In this document: piece after piece, positions 25,908-34,426 of the stretch
Layout of the letters: every line of letters starts with the position of its first letter
Position numbering within the stretch: the stretch's first letter is position 1
Source: an uncultured Halieaceae bacterium
GTDB taxonomy: Bacteria; Pseudomonadota; Gammaproteobacteria; Pseudomonadales; Halieaceae
Length of the DNA: 36,102 nt
NCBI GenBank assembly: GCA_913045375.1
Contig: CAJWQE010000016.1
Coordinates: forward strand, 1-36,102
Direction of reading: 5' to 3'
Notes under the pieces: generated by a model
Databases searched by the model: none
The model's input: the letters and a program-made list of their open reading frames with translations, nothing else
What the model was told of the DNA's origin: nothing
Position numbers and translations under genes: made by a program

Positions 25908-27652
25908 GTCTGACGGTTCTCACCTATTTAGTTGTTGGTTTTACTTTTGCTCTTTACATCGGAATTGCGATTGCTACCCGCGCATCGTCGACAAAAGATT
26001 TTTATGTTGCTGATGGCGGCGTGCATCCGGTAGCTAATGGCATGGCGACTGCGGCTGACTGGATGTCCGCGGCTTCGTTTATATCGATGGCCGGTCTAAT
26101 CGCACTGTCCTACAACGGTTATGGTGGTTCGGTATTCTTGATGGGCTGGACCGGTGGTTACGTATTACTCGCCCTGCTAATTGCGCCTTATCTGCGGAAG
26201 TACGGAAAGTACACAGTCCCTGACTTTATCGGTGAGCGCTATTACTCAGATACGGCGCGGGTAGTGGCGGTTATTTGTCTGATCTTATGCTCTGTGACCT
26301 ATGTCATTGGTCAGATGAAAGGCGTGGGTGTGGCCTTCTCACGGTTCCTAGAAACCGACTATGAGACCGGGCTTGGTATCGGCATGTTTATCGTCTTCTT
26401 CTACGCCGTCTTGGGTGGCATGAAAGGCATCACCTACACTCAGATTGCCCAATATGTCGTATTGATCACTGCTTATACCATTCCCGCGATCTTTATTAGC
26501 CTGCAACTGACGGGCAACCCACTGCCGCAGCTGGGCTTAGGATCAACGCTCGCTGGGAGCGATGTCTACCTTCTCGACAAACTTGACATGATCTTGGTGG
26601 ATCTCGGCTTCCAGGAATACACCACAACCCTCCGCGGCAGTACATTGAACATGATGGCGTTTACAGCCTCCCTTATGATCGGCACTGCGGGTTTGCCGCA
26701 CGTCATCATTCGTTTCTTCACGGTGCCTAGCGTGGCAGCTGCCCGGCGATCCGCTGGATGGGCGTTGGTATTCATCGCCATTCTCTATACGACGGCACCA
26801 GCAATTGCCGCGATGGCACGGCTGAATATTGTCGACACTATGCAGCAGTCTGACGGACAGGCCCTCCTGATAGAGGAAAAGCCTGCTTGGTTTGAGAACT
26901 GGGAGCAGACTGGCTTACTCCAGGTCGAAGATCTCAATGGTGACGGTCGAATTGAATACACCGCTGATCCCGAGACGAATGAGTTAACAAAACTCGATAA
27001 CGACATTTTGGTTCTAGCTAATCCGGAAATTGCCCAGCTGCCAAACTGGGTCATTGCGCTGGTGGCAGCGGGTGGTCTCGCAGCGGCACTGTCCACTGCC
27101 GCCGGTCTGCTGTTAGCGATATCAAGTGCCATCTCACATGACCTCTTGAAAAGTACCTATATGCCGTCTATTTCCGAGAAGGCTGAGCTCAGGGCTTCCC
27201 GAATCGCGATGGCGGCGGCGGTATTGGGGGCAGGTTACCTGGGACTGAATCCGCCAGGATTTGCGGCAGGTACAGTCGCTTTGGCATTCGGACTCGCCGC
27301 GTCCTCGCTGTTCCCAGCCCTACTGATGGGCATCTTTGCACGCAGGGTCAATCGCGAGGGTGCAGTGGCGGGGATGCTCGCCGGGATATCAGTGACCTTG
27401 CTGTATGTATTCCAGCACAAGGGCATTATGTTTATCCCCGGTACCTCATTCCTTGGCGATATGTCCCCGAACTGGTTCTTTGGGATCGAGCCCAACGCCT
27501 TCGGCGTCGTAGGGGCGATCGTGAATTTTATTGTGGCGTTCGCTGTGAGTCGCGTATCTGCGCCGCCGCCGGGTGAGGTAGAGGAATTACTCGAGTTTTT
27601 GCACGAGCCCAGCTCAGCAGCGTCGCAGCCACCGCCGGGGGCCGCTCACTAG
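25904..27652 (+). CDS. sodium:solute symporter, large subunit (ActP-like)
   Basis: The 582-residue chain belongs to the SSS family, VC_2705 branch. It has about 13 hydrophobic segments, with the conserved STKDFYVADGGVHPVANGMATAADWMSAASF region near the N-terminus (split here as STKDFYVAD and ANGMATAADWMSAASF). A soluble insert of about 70 residues (from about 320) contains D343-L-N-G-D-G-R-I, matching the first eight positions of an EF-hand/dockerin calcium loop, though position 12 is Ala. Acetate or another short carboxylate is the likely substrate, given the divergent acs. The ATG overlaps the DUF4212 stop. The TAG at 27650 faces the panC stop seven bases away, with no terminator between them. 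Confidence 0.88.
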   Translation: MSLTVLTYLVVGFTFALYIGIAIATRASSTKDFYVADGGVHPVANGMATAADWMSAASFISMAGLIALSYNGYGGSVFLMGWTGGYVLLALLIAPYLRKYGKYTVPDFIGERYYSDTARVVAVICLILCSVTYVIGQMKGVGVAFSRFLETDYETGLGIGMFIVFFYAVLGGMKGITYTQIAQYVVLITAYTIPAIFISLQLTGNPLPQLGLGSTLAGSDVYLLDKLDMILVDLGFQEYTTTLRGSTLNMMAFTASLMIGTAGLPHVIIRFFTVPSVAAARRSAGWALVFIAILYTTAPAIAAMARLNIVDTMQQSDGQALLIEEKPAWFENWEQTGLLQVEDLNGDGRIEYTADPETNELTKLDNDILVLANPEIAQLPNWVIALVAAGGLAAALSTAAGLLLAISSAISHDLLKSTYMPSISEKAELRASRIAMAAAVLGAGYLGLNPPGFAAGTVALAFGLAASSLFPALLMGIFARRVNREGAVAGMLAGISVTLLYVFQHKGIMFIPGTSFLGDMSPNWFFGIEPNAFGVVGAIVNFIVAFAVSRVSAPPPGEVEELLEFLHEPSSAASQPPPGAAH

Positions 27653-27659
27653 CTAAAAG

Positions 27660-28499
27660 CTATACGATCCGGTTATCGATGAGGCGGGTAGTGCCGAGAA
27701 ACGCTGCGCCGAAAAGCGCGGTTTCCTGATTCAGCGACGAGGCCTCGGACAGGTCATAGGTATGGCGTGCTTCGAGGTAATCCACGACGAAACCGGCCTC
27801 AGTCAGTATGGCTTCGCCTTCTGCTATTACCGTTTTAATGTCGGAGCCCGACTCAGCGACTCGTTTAGCAGTCTCCTCAAGCGTCCGTGAAAACAGTGGT
27901 GCCAGCGCACGTTCGTCGTGGCTCAGATAGCCATTACGTGAGCTCATGGCGAGACCATCGGACTCGCGTACGGTAGGTACTACCTCGATCTCTGTATTGA
28001 TCGAGAGGTCACGAACCATTTTCTTTATGACCAGCACCTGCTGAAGGTCTTTTGCCCCGAAGGCTGCAATATGGGGCCTCACAATACCCAAGAGCTTACT
28101 AACCACCGTTGTAACGCCACGGAAGTGACCAGGTCGTGACGCACCGCAGAGCACGTCAGTGAGTCCTGGGACATCGACCGCTGTATGCTGAGATACGCCG
28201 TCAGGGTAAATATCAGTCGTCGTTGGTGTGAATACAGCGGCAGTTCCCGACGCTTCGAGCTTTGCTAGGTCCGCCTCAAGTGTTCGGGGGTAAGCGTCCA
28301 GATCCTCATTGCCACCGAACTGCATGGGATTAACAAAGATAGAGGCGACGACGACATCACTCTGCTGCTTTATGACATTAATGAGTTCGATGTGACCCGC
28401 GTGTAGGTTACCCATGGTGGGTGCAAACCCAACACGTTGACTAGGTGCCAGCGACGCGCGCCACTCGCGCATTGCGTCAAGGCTGCGCAAAATTTCCAT
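27660..28499 (-). CDS. panC: pantoate-beta-alanine ligase
   Basis: PanC makes pantothenate from pantoate and beta-alanine using ATP. The 279 residues include the nucleotide-binding PTMGNLHAGH (27-36), FVNPMQFGGNEDLDAYPRT in the centre, and LQQVLVIKKMVRDL with S-S-R-N-G-Y-L (the KMSKS-like loop) in the second half. ATG start at 28499, two bases after the panB stop, so they are co-transcribed. It is the last gene of the minus-strand series that starts with ylqF-dksA and keeps the E. coli order folK-panB-panC. Confidence 0.97.
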   Translation of the reverse strand: MEILRSLDAMREWRASLAPSQRVGFAPTMGNLHAGHIELINVIKQQSDVVVASIFVNPMQFGGNEDLDAYPRTLEADLAKLEASGTAAVFTPTTTDIYPDGVSQHTAVDVPGLTDVLCGASRPGHFRGVTTVVSKLLGIVRPHIAAFGAKDLQQVLVIKKMVRDLSINTEIEVVPTVRESDGLAMSSRNGYLSHDERALAPLFSRTLEETAKRVAESGSDIKTVIAEGEAILTEAGFVVDYLEARHTYDLSEASSLNQETALFGAAFLGTTRLIDNRIV

Positions 28500-28501
28500 C
28501 G

Positions 28502-29296
28502 TTACTGGTACGTGTGCTGGGCTTTCGGATAGGAGCCGTCTTTAACCGCTCGAACGAAAGCGGCAATTGCATCCTGAATAGAGTCAGCGCCTTCCATAAA
28601 GTTTTCCACGAACTTGGCCGGCTTCTCCGTCAGTCCTAGTAGGTCATGGAGTACGAGTACTTGTGCATCAGTGCCTGCCCCTGCACCGATACCGATAACA
28701 GGGATATCAAGTTTGGACGAGATGTCCGCTGCGAGTTCCTCTGGTACGCATTCCAGAAGCAAGATACTGGCGCCAGCATCCTGAATCTCAACCGCATCGG
28801 CCAGAATCGACTTTGCTTCCTTCGGTGTTCTGCCCATCACTCGATAGCCACCGAATACGTTGACCGACTGAGGCGTCAGACCCAAGTGAGCACAAACGGG
28901 GATGCCGCGCTGTACCAGCTGATGAATGGTATCACTGAGCCAGGTTCCACCCTCGAGTTTCACCATCTGAGCACCTTGTTGCATCAGTTCCATAGAGGCG
29001 GCGAGGGCGACGTCGGGTGATGAATAGGTCATGAATGGCAGGTCGGCAACAATCATCGACTTTGGACGGGCACGGGCCACGCACTCGGTGTGATAGACCA
29101 TGGCTTCCAGAGAGACGGGCACGGTTGTGTCATGGCCCTGTAACACCATACCGAGCGAGTCTCCGACGAGAATACACTCCGCACCTGCATCGCTAACGAG
29201 CCTGGCGAAGGTAGAGTCATAAGCTGTGACCATCACAAACTTCTCGCCAGAGGTTTTCATGGCTTCAAGCTTGCTCGTGGTTATTCGATCGGACAT
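28502..29296 (-). CDS. panB: 3-methyl-2-oxobutanoate hydroxymethyltransferase
   Basis: PanB transfers a hydroxymethyl group from 5,10-methylene-THF to ketoisovalerate, the first committed step to pantothenate. Conserved stretches across the 264 residues are VMVTAYDSTFARL, ILVGDSLGMVLQGH (metal-binding Asp), HTECVARA, VKLEGG, CAHLGLTPQ and VIGIGAGAGTDAQVLV. The start is ATG at 29296, with AAGGAG about 11 bases upstream. It depends on methylene-THF, which the FAD-GcvT enzyme at 10270-12840 could help supply. Confidence 0.97.
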   Translation of the reverse strand: MSDRITTSKLEAMKTSGEKFVMVTAYDSTFARLVSDAGAECILVGDSLGMVLQGHDTTVPVSLEAMVYHTECVARARPKSMIVADLPFMTYSSPDVALAASMELMQQGAQMVKLEGGTWLSDTIHQLVQRGIPVCAHLGLTPQSVNVFGGYRVMGRTPKEAKSILADAVEIQDAGASILLLECVPEELAADISSKLDIPVIGIGAGAGTDAQVLVLHDLLGLTEKPAKFVENFMEGADSIQDAIAAFVRAVKDGSYPKAQHTYQ

Positions 29297-29332
29297 CGAC
29301 CTGGCTGCTCCTTGATGGTTCTTTTAGTTACG

Positions 29333-30013
29333 TTAATCGATGAATGTTGGGTTGAAATAGTGCCGCCCCGCTTTGATGTCGAGAGCATAGTCGACTAGTT
29401 GAGCAAAATCCTCATGTCGATTCACTAAGTCAATCTGGTTGGCATTTACGATTAACAACGGCGCCGCATCGTAGTAGAGAAAGAATTCGCTGTACACCTC
29501 ATTTAACTCTTCAAGGTACTGCCGACTAATTGTCCGTTCTGATGCAATGCCTCGACGATCAATTCGCTCAAGCAGGCGATCTACCGATGCCTGCAGGTAA
29601 ATAACCAAATCGGGTGTTGGCGCGTCGACCGTCATTTGGTTGTAGACCTTGCTGTAGAGCTCGTATTCATCGGCATCGAGATTGACCTGAGCGAATAGCG
29701 GGTCCTTGTCGATCAGGAAATCAGCGATCCTCAGAGGTCTAAAAAGATCCTGTTGCTTTAGGTCGTCAATTTTCTGTACGCGTTGAAAGAGGAAAAATAG
29801 CTGTGTTGCTAAGGCGTTCTGTCGCCGGTTTTCATAAAACTTTGAGAGGAATGGGTTCTCGTGCGCGTCTTCAAGCAGTAATTGATAGTCAAATAGCTCC
29901 GCAAGCTGTCGAGCTAGCGTTGTTTTTCCTACGCCAATGGGCCCCTCAATCGCGATGTAGGGCTGCGGCACTCGACCTCTAAGGTCAATTGGCTGTGTGG
30001 TTCCATCTGTCAA
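29333..30013 (-). CDS. deoxynucleoside kinase (dCK/dGK family)
   Basis: The protein has a P-loop G24-PIGVGKTT32, a central E-D-A-H-E-N-P-F segment and the LID-like D-R-R-G-I-x-S-E-R, as in bacterial deoxyadenosine/deoxyguanosine kinases that salvage deoxynucleosides. From the TTG at 30013 it has 226 residues and clears the folK stop by 11 bases. The GTG at 30064 opens the same frame but lies inside folK and would add 17 residues not seen in the family. This kinase is absent from the E. coli folK-panB junction but is known at this place in other gammaproteobacteria. Exact deoxynucleoside preference cannot be read from sequence. Confidence 0.85.
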   Translation of the reverse strand: MTDGTTQPIDLRGRVPQPYIAIEGPIGVGKTTLARQLAELFDYQLLLEDAHENPFLSKFYENRRQNALATQLFFLFQRVQKIDDLKQQDLFRPLRIADFLIDKDPLFAQVNLDADEYELYSKVYNQMTVDAPTPDLVIYLQASVDRLLERIDRRGIASERTISRQYLEELNEVYSEFFLYYDAAPLLIVNANQIDLVNRHEDFAQLVDYALDIKAGRHYFNPTFID

Positions 30014-30024
30014 AACATACCTGC

Positions 30025-30537
30025 CTAGGCAACTGTCGCATCGTTGATATCGATGTCCTGACACAGCGAAATCGAGTGATGCTTGAGTTCATCGCGAAGC
30101 GTACCAAGATCATCCAGTCCTGGCACCTTGTGATCAGCCCCCAGTAGCTCAATCATCGGTTCCACGACAAAGAGGCGTTCACTGATGCCCGGATGCGGAA
30201 TCAGAAGGTCGATGTCGTGAATTAGCTGCTCGCCCATTTGAATGATGTCTAGATCAATACAACGTTCGCCCCAATGCCGCACTTTTACGCGCCCCATGGC
30301 TTGCTCAATCGCCTGAAGCTCAGCCATAAGTCGTCGTGGTTCTTCAGTGTAGAGGCAGGTTGCGACTGCATTAAAAAATGGTGGTTGATCCTGGGGACCC
30401 ATTGGAGGCGATGTAAAAACACTCGAGACACGTAATCCGGTCAGTCCCTTTAATCGCGACAATCTGAAACATGCCTCTTTAAGTTGCTTAGGTGGATTGT
30501 CGAGATTTGAACCCAGCGCTATGACCGTTAGTGTCAT
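30025..30537 (-). CDS. folK: 2-amino-4-hydroxy-6-hydroxymethyldihydropteridine pyrophosphokinase
   Basis: HPPK catalyses pyrophosphoryl transfer in folate synthesis. The 170 residues start TVIALGSNLDNP. They contain SSVFTSPPMGPQDQPPFFNAV and the signature RHWGERCIDLDII (two Asp for magnesium), followed by IPHPGISERLFVVEPM. The ATG at 30537 overlaps the last four bases of pcnB (ATGA). Overlap with the upstream gene and close spacing to the kinase support one transcript. It also belongs functionally with the one-carbon/folate emphasis of the window. Confidence 0.96.
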   Translation of the reverse strand: MTLTVIALGSNLDNPPKQLKEACFRLSRLKGLTGLRVSSVFTSPPMGPQDQPPFFNAVATCLYTEEPRRLMAELQAIEQAMGRVKVRHWGERCIDLDIIQMGEQLIHDIDLLIPHPGISERLFVVEPMIELLGADHKVPGLDDLGTLRDELKHHSISLCQDIDINDATVA

Positions 30538-31832
30538 TGGCTGCGCTTTCTCCGGCGGGGCCGTCGCTTGCGCTGTGGAATCTCAGTCGCCGGCAAACTG
30601 CCAACCACATCGGGAAACAGCTGTTGCTGCTCTTCCCAGAATGACACAGTTGACTTCAGCTCTTCCGAGGACTCGGATCTCAGCAATAACAAATCAAAAG
30701 CAGCTCTGAAGCGTCGTTGCGACAAGACCGACTTCACTCGCTTTGAGGAGCATTTTTCGAGCCTCGGCTGAAGCTCCCAAATTTCCCTCATGGGAATCGA
30801 GAATCGTTTGGGGATGGACACTCGTTGCAACGTGATCGTGAGTACCTGTTGGCCAGCTGCATTGATGGGCGATCCTTCGTGGACACCAGCGCTGGCAATA
30901 TCACGACCTCTGTCAGCAACCGCGGGCCACAACAATGCACCGAGGAGGAAAGCCGGTGTCACGGGCTTTCCCCTAGCAACGCGCGCATCCGTGTTCGCCA
31001 TCGCCTTAAGAATAAGGCTTCTCGACGACGGGTCATTCATCGCCCCGATAGCCTCAGGGAAGAGAGGCTCCAGTAATCCGTGCTGTGCTAGATGCTCTAT
31101 CGTGGGTGCTGCAAATCCGGCCATAAAGAGTTTGAGCGTTTCGTCGAACAGGCGCGCGGCGGGAATATCGGCTAGCAGGTGCCGGCATTGGCTAATGGCC
31201 GCTTGGCTCGTTTCCTCTATAGTGAAACCGAGTTTTGCTGCGAATCTGACGACCCGAAGCATTCGGACTGGATCTTCGCTGTACCGAGTAGCTGGGTCGC
31301 CTATGATTCGAACGAGCCGCTGTCGGATGTCTTCTATTCCATCGAGGTCGTCAAGGATAAGTTTATTGGCTGGATCTAGGTAGAGCGCGTTGATGGTGAG
31401 ATCGCGCCGCGCTGCATCTTGGTCAAGCGTTCCGTAGACATTATCGCGAAGTAACAGCCCTTTCTGAGATTTAACGGCGGTTTGAGGGGCTCCATCATCG
31501 TGGTGACCACGGAAAGTCGTTACTTCGATGATCTCTCTACCCATGCGCACGTGGACAATCTGAAACCGTCGCCCAATGATGCGCGACCCGCGAAATAGGG
31601 CAACGACCTGTTCAGGGGTGGCATTGGTTGCGACATCAAAGTCTTTTGGTCGCTTCCCCAAGAGCAAATCCCTAACGGCGCCACCAACGATGAATGCGCT
31701 GTAGTCATTTTCACAAAGTCGCTCAACGACAGAGACTGCAGCGCGCGACAGCGCCGTGTGATCAATGAGCTTGCTGGAATTAATGGTTTGCAAAGTAGAG
31801 GACTCGAAAGCGACAAGCCGCGATCTTATCAA
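30534..31832 (-). CDS. pcnB: poly(A) polymerase I
   Basis: A class II nucleotidyltransferase: FIVGGAVRDLLLGKRPKDFDVATN (given here as two parts, GGAVRDLLLG at 50-59 and P62-K-D64-F-D66) carries the catalytic aspartates. RRDLTINALYLDP, an RNA-binding helical region (RYSEDPVRMLRVVRFAAKLG) and a basic C-terminus (RKRRPRRRKRSQ) follow, as in E. coli PcnB. It adds 3' poly(A) tails that promote decay by PNPase, encoded at 21155. The 432 residues start at TTG (31832) with no good ribosome site; a second TTG is at 31793. E. coli pcnB also uses a poor start (AUU), so low translation seems conserved. A terminator-like hairpin lies directly upstream. Confidence 0.94.
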   Translation of the reverse strand: MIRSRLVAFESSTLQTINSSKLIDHTALSRAAVSVVERLCENDYSAFIVGGAVRDLLLGKRPKDFDVATNATPEQVVALFRGSRIIGRRFQIVHVRMGREIIEVTTFRGHHDDGAPQTAVKSQKGLLLRDNVYGTLDQDAARRDLTINALYLDPANKLILDDLDGIEDIRQRLVRIIGDPATRYSEDPVRMLRVVRFAAKLGFTIEETSQAAISQCRHLLADIPAARLFDETLKLFMAGFAAPTIEHLAQHGLLEPLFPEAIGAMNDPSSRSLILKAMANTDARVARGKPVTPAFLLGALLWPAVADRGRDIASAGVHEGSPINAAGQQVLTITLQRVSIPKRFSIPMREIWELQPRLEKCSSKRVKSVLSQRRFRAAFDLLLLRSESSEELKSTVSFWEEQQQLFPDVVGSLPATEIPQRKRRPRRRKRSQ

Positions 31833-31847
31833 CTCAGGTGCTGCGAA

Positions 31848-31885
31848 GGGAAAAAAAGAAACTGGGGGAAGTTACCTTCCCCGCC
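31848..31885 (-). terminator. intrinsic terminator/attenuator in the pcnB leader
   Basis: Read on the minus strand, GGGGAAG (31882-31876) pairs with CTTCCCC (31871-31865) around GTAA, with an outer CTG/CAG extension past a bulge, and runs into TTTCTTTTTTT (31862-31851). The T-run ends about 18 bases before the pcnB start. It may end the gluQ/response regulator transcript or control entry into pcnB. Confidence 0.65.
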
Positions 31886-32032
31886 CAGGTCCGTAGTGAC
31901 ACATATTATTTTTATTCGGCCGCTTATTATTATTTTGGCTCTGTCACTTTTAGTGCATTTGCCATGCCACTCATATTTTTACTTTAAAAAACAATATGTT
32001 AATGTTTTTTGAGCATCTGGCTATTAGGGGTT

Positions 32033-32072
32033 TGTTACAAAAGTGTTACCGAAGTAAACCCCCTGATGTTAC
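32033..32072. promoter_or_regulatory. three spaced TGTTAC half-sites
   Basis: TGTTAC begins at 32033, 32044 (as TGTTACC) and 32067, with spacings of 11 and 23 bases, close to one and two helical turns. The same half-site forms the dyad upstream of the response regulator gene (33532-33547). ACTTATCG also follows both places (32071-32078 and 33547-33554). The AT-rich stretch 31890-32030 next to it holds no gene and probably contains the pcnB promoter. Confidence 0.4.
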
Positions 32073-32092
32073 TTATCGCACCATGTGGTGCA

Positions 32093-33475
32093 TCAGGCAG
32101 CGCCTCGCTTACGCTTTCTGGGTAGGTCAAATCGTTGTCTTCGCTCCCAAAGGCACTTTCTGCTGATGCCGAGCTTCTGAGCCAGCTCTGTTTCGTTCAT
32201 CGCATCTTGATTCTCTAAAACAAAACGCTGGAAGTAATCTTCGAGCGACAGTTCCTCAGCCTCGGTTTCACCCTCGACTCTCGATTGAGAAGCTTCAAGC
32301 TTTGGCTCCTCAGAAGGTGGACTACTAAATGCTGATACAACGGGGGTGTGACTGGGAAGGTTGAGGTCGCTCATGGCAATGACATTGCCATCTGCCATGA
32401 CAAGTGCTCGTTCGATCGTGTGTTCTAACTCTCGTACATTACCGGGCCAGTTATAGTCTGACAGTGCGTTATAGGCTTCGTCTGATAATGCTTTAGGCTC
32501 TACCCCAAGGCGACCAGCCACGCGTTTCACCAGCCAGTTGGTAAGGCCTTCAATATCATCGCCACGCTCTCGTAACGGCGGCAGTTCGAGTCGTAACACA
32601 TTGATGCGGTGAAATAGATCACGTCGGAAGGCATCGGTATTTTCAAGTTCCATCAGGTTCCTGTGTGTTGCACAGATGAGCCTGACATTGACGCTGGCAC
32701 TTTCAACTGAACCAATGCGTCGAATCTCTCCCTCTTGAATGAATCTCAGCAATCGGGCTTGGGCGGAAGGTGGAAGTTCTCCAATTTCGTCGAGAAACAG
32801 TGTTCCTCCATCGGCTGCTTCAATGAGTCCTACTCGTTGTGCATTCGCGCCAGTGAATGCACCTTTTTCGTAGCCGAATAACTCAGATTCAATCAATGTT
32901 TCGGGAATCGCAGCGCAATTTACCGAAATGATGGGTTTACTCGCGCGCTCACTGGTCTGATGAATGTGGCGTGCAACGAGCTCCTTTCCGGTCCCCGTCT
33001 CACCAATAATTAAAACGGTCGAGCTCGCTTTAGCTGCCTTGTTTGCCATCGTCATCAAAGCGCGCATACCCATAGACTTACCTACGAAGGCTTCGACAGC
33101 AGGTGCCGCGTTTTCCGCGCTTTGCGATGTGGCAAGCGACGCGCGTCGAATAGCGTCAAGGACATCTCTGATGGGGGCAGGCTTCGCCCAGTAATCACGC
33201 GCACCTGCCTTCATGAGCTCTACGGCTGATCTTAGTGATGCATGTTGTGCATGGATAAAGACGGGAACAGGGTGCAAATCGGCTATCAGCTGGTTCGCGC
33301 CGGCCTCGTTGCGTCCGGGGTCTAGGATTGCGGCGTCAACACGCTCCGCAGTCTTAATCGCACCTAGCGCCGAAAAGGGCGATGCTTTGATTACTTTCAG
33401 CCCTTCAGCCGCTAGATCGTCAGCTGTATGTGTGGCACTGATAGGGTCATCGTCGAGCAAGAGAACCGTAAGCAT
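32093..33475 (-). CDS. sigma-54-dependent response regulator
   Basis: An NtrC-type activator of 460 residues. The receiver domain (1-115) has the acidic triad Asp8-10, phosphoacceptor Asp52 and Lys99, but the conserved Thr/Ser switch position reads His75. An AAA+ domain follows (about 130-365) with Walker A GETGTGKE (158-165), GAFTGA (205-210, sigma-54 contact) and Walker B TLFLDE. The C-terminus is a Fis-type helix-turn-helix (ELAQKLGISRKCLWERRQRF) with a basic tail. No sensor kinase is adjacent. The gene interrupts the gluQ-pcnB neighbourhood of other gammaproteobacteria. ATG start with GGAGGAAAGAG upstream. Target genes are unknown, and no -24/-12 promoter was recognised in the window. Confidence 0.92.
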   Translation of the reverse strand: MLTVLLLDDDPISATHTADDLAAEGLKVIKASPFSALGAIKTAERVDAAILDPGRNEAGANQLIADLHPVPVFIHAQHASLRSAVELMKAGARDYWAKPAPIRDVLDAIRRASLATSQSAENAAPAVEAFVGKSMGMRALMTMANKAAKASSTVLIIGETGTGKELVARHIHQTSERASKPIISVNCAAIPETLIESELFGYEKGAFTGANAQRVGLIEAADGGTLFLDEIGELPPSAQARLLRFIQEGEIRRIGSVESASVNVRLICATHRNLMELENTDAFRRDLFHRINVLRLELPPLRERGDDIEGLTNWLVKRVAGRLGVEPKALSDEAYNALSDYNWPGNVRELEHTIERALVMADGNVIAMSDLNLPSHTPVVSAFSSPPSEEPKLEASQSRVEGETEAEELSLEDYFQRFVLENQDAMNETELAQKLGISRKCLWERRQRFDLPRKRKRGAA

Positions 33476-33531
33476 TACAACTCTTTCCTCCCAGAAATCG
33501 CCGAAGAGGCTAACATGAACATTTACTTAAA

Positions 33532-33547
33532 TGTCACCTAGGTAACA
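33532..33547. promoter_or_regulatory. operator-like dyad upstream of the response regulator gene
   Basis: TGTCACC-TA-GGTAACA is a 16-base dyad with one mismatch between 7-base arms, centred about 64 bases before the regulator's ATG (33475) and 18 bases past the gluQ stop. It shares the TGTTACC half-site with the cluster at 32033-32072 on the other side of the gene, suggesting autoregulation. Confidence 0.5.
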
Positions 33548-33564
33548 CTTATCGTGTTGAAAAG

Positions 33565-34407
33565 TTACAGATTTTTTGAGTTTAGCGCATTGCGCCGCCA
33601 ATTGACGGTCGCAAGCTGCAAAATATCCTCAACGCAATCCACGTCTTGCGGGGGAGTTGGCTGTCCGAGAAAGGCCAATGCGCGGCGAAGATTCGCGTTC
33701 GGGGTATCGGTATCAATCGCCCGGGCGCCGGTTTGTTTACTGAGCTTATTACCTGATTGATCGGTGACGATGGGTAAATGGCCGTACTCGGGTGAAAGGC
33801 GTCCTAGGGTTTGATGAAGCATCATTTGCCGGAGGCTCGATTCAAGCAGATCGGCACCGCGAATTACATGGGTGTATCCCTCATCGAGGTCATCGATTGC
33901 CGTTGCCAACTGATACGCGATTAGTCCATCCCTACGTTTAACAATGAAGTTACTGGGAAGATCCGACCTATGTTGTTCACCAAGAAATAGGTCCTTTATT
34001 CGGTCGGGGGCATCCGTTGGTACATGGAAACGTACGCTGCCTTCAATATCCTTGCGATCCCTGCAATCCATAACGCATGCGCCAAGCTCACCCAAGGTGG
34101 CTCTGGTGCAAAGACAGTCGAACAAATGACCCGCATTCCTGAGTTTGGAGAGTGTGTCTTCATGCGCTTCACGACGCTGGCTCTGGAAAATAATAGGCCC
34201 GTCCCAGGTCAAGCCATGGCTTTCCAAGCAGCGGGGAATGGATCCGAAGCTAGCTTTATCGTGACGCGGTGGATCGATATCGTCGATACGCAGGTACCAT
34301 TCGCCCTCATGTGATCGAGCGTCGAGAAAGCTACCCAATGCTGCGACCAAGGAGCCCATATGAAGTGGGCCCGTGGGAGATGGAGCAAATCGTCCTCGAT
34401 AGATCAA
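33565..34407 (-). CDS. gluQ: glutamyl-Q tRNA(Asp) synthetase
   Basis: This shortened glutamyl-tRNA synthetase paralogue attaches glutamate to queuosine in tRNA-Asp. Its 280 residues lack an anticodon-binding domain, as expected. The HIGH-like motif is HMGS (16-19) in RFAPSPTGPLHMGSL, the KMSKS-like motif is KLSKQ (221-225), and zinc ligands Cys98, Cys100 and Cys115 are present. The start is TTG at 34407, 19 bases after the dksA stop; no ATG is available before the conserved N-terminus. The dksA-gluQ linkage is conserved in gammaproteobacteria and supports co-transcription. Confidence 0.93.
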   Translation of the reverse strand: MIYRGRFAPSPTGPLHMGSLVAALGSFLDARSHEGEWYLRIDDIDPPRHDKASFGSIPRCLESHGLTWDGPIIFQSQRREAHEDTLSKLRNAGHLFDCLCTRATLGELGACVMDCRDRKDIEGSVRFHVPTDAPDRIKDLFLGEQHRSDLPSNFIVKRRDGLIAYQLATAIDDLDEGYTHVIRGADLLESSLRQMMLHQTLGRLSPEYGHLPIVTDQSGNKLSKQTGARAIDTDTPNANLRRALAFLGQPTPPQDVDCVEDILQLATVNWRRNALNSKNL

Positions 34408-34426
34408 GTCCGCAGCGCCCCCCGTA

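Noticed and set aside
30790..31383. 197-codon frame antisense to pcnB
   Set aside because: It is fully contained in pcnB and has a composition like other shadows.
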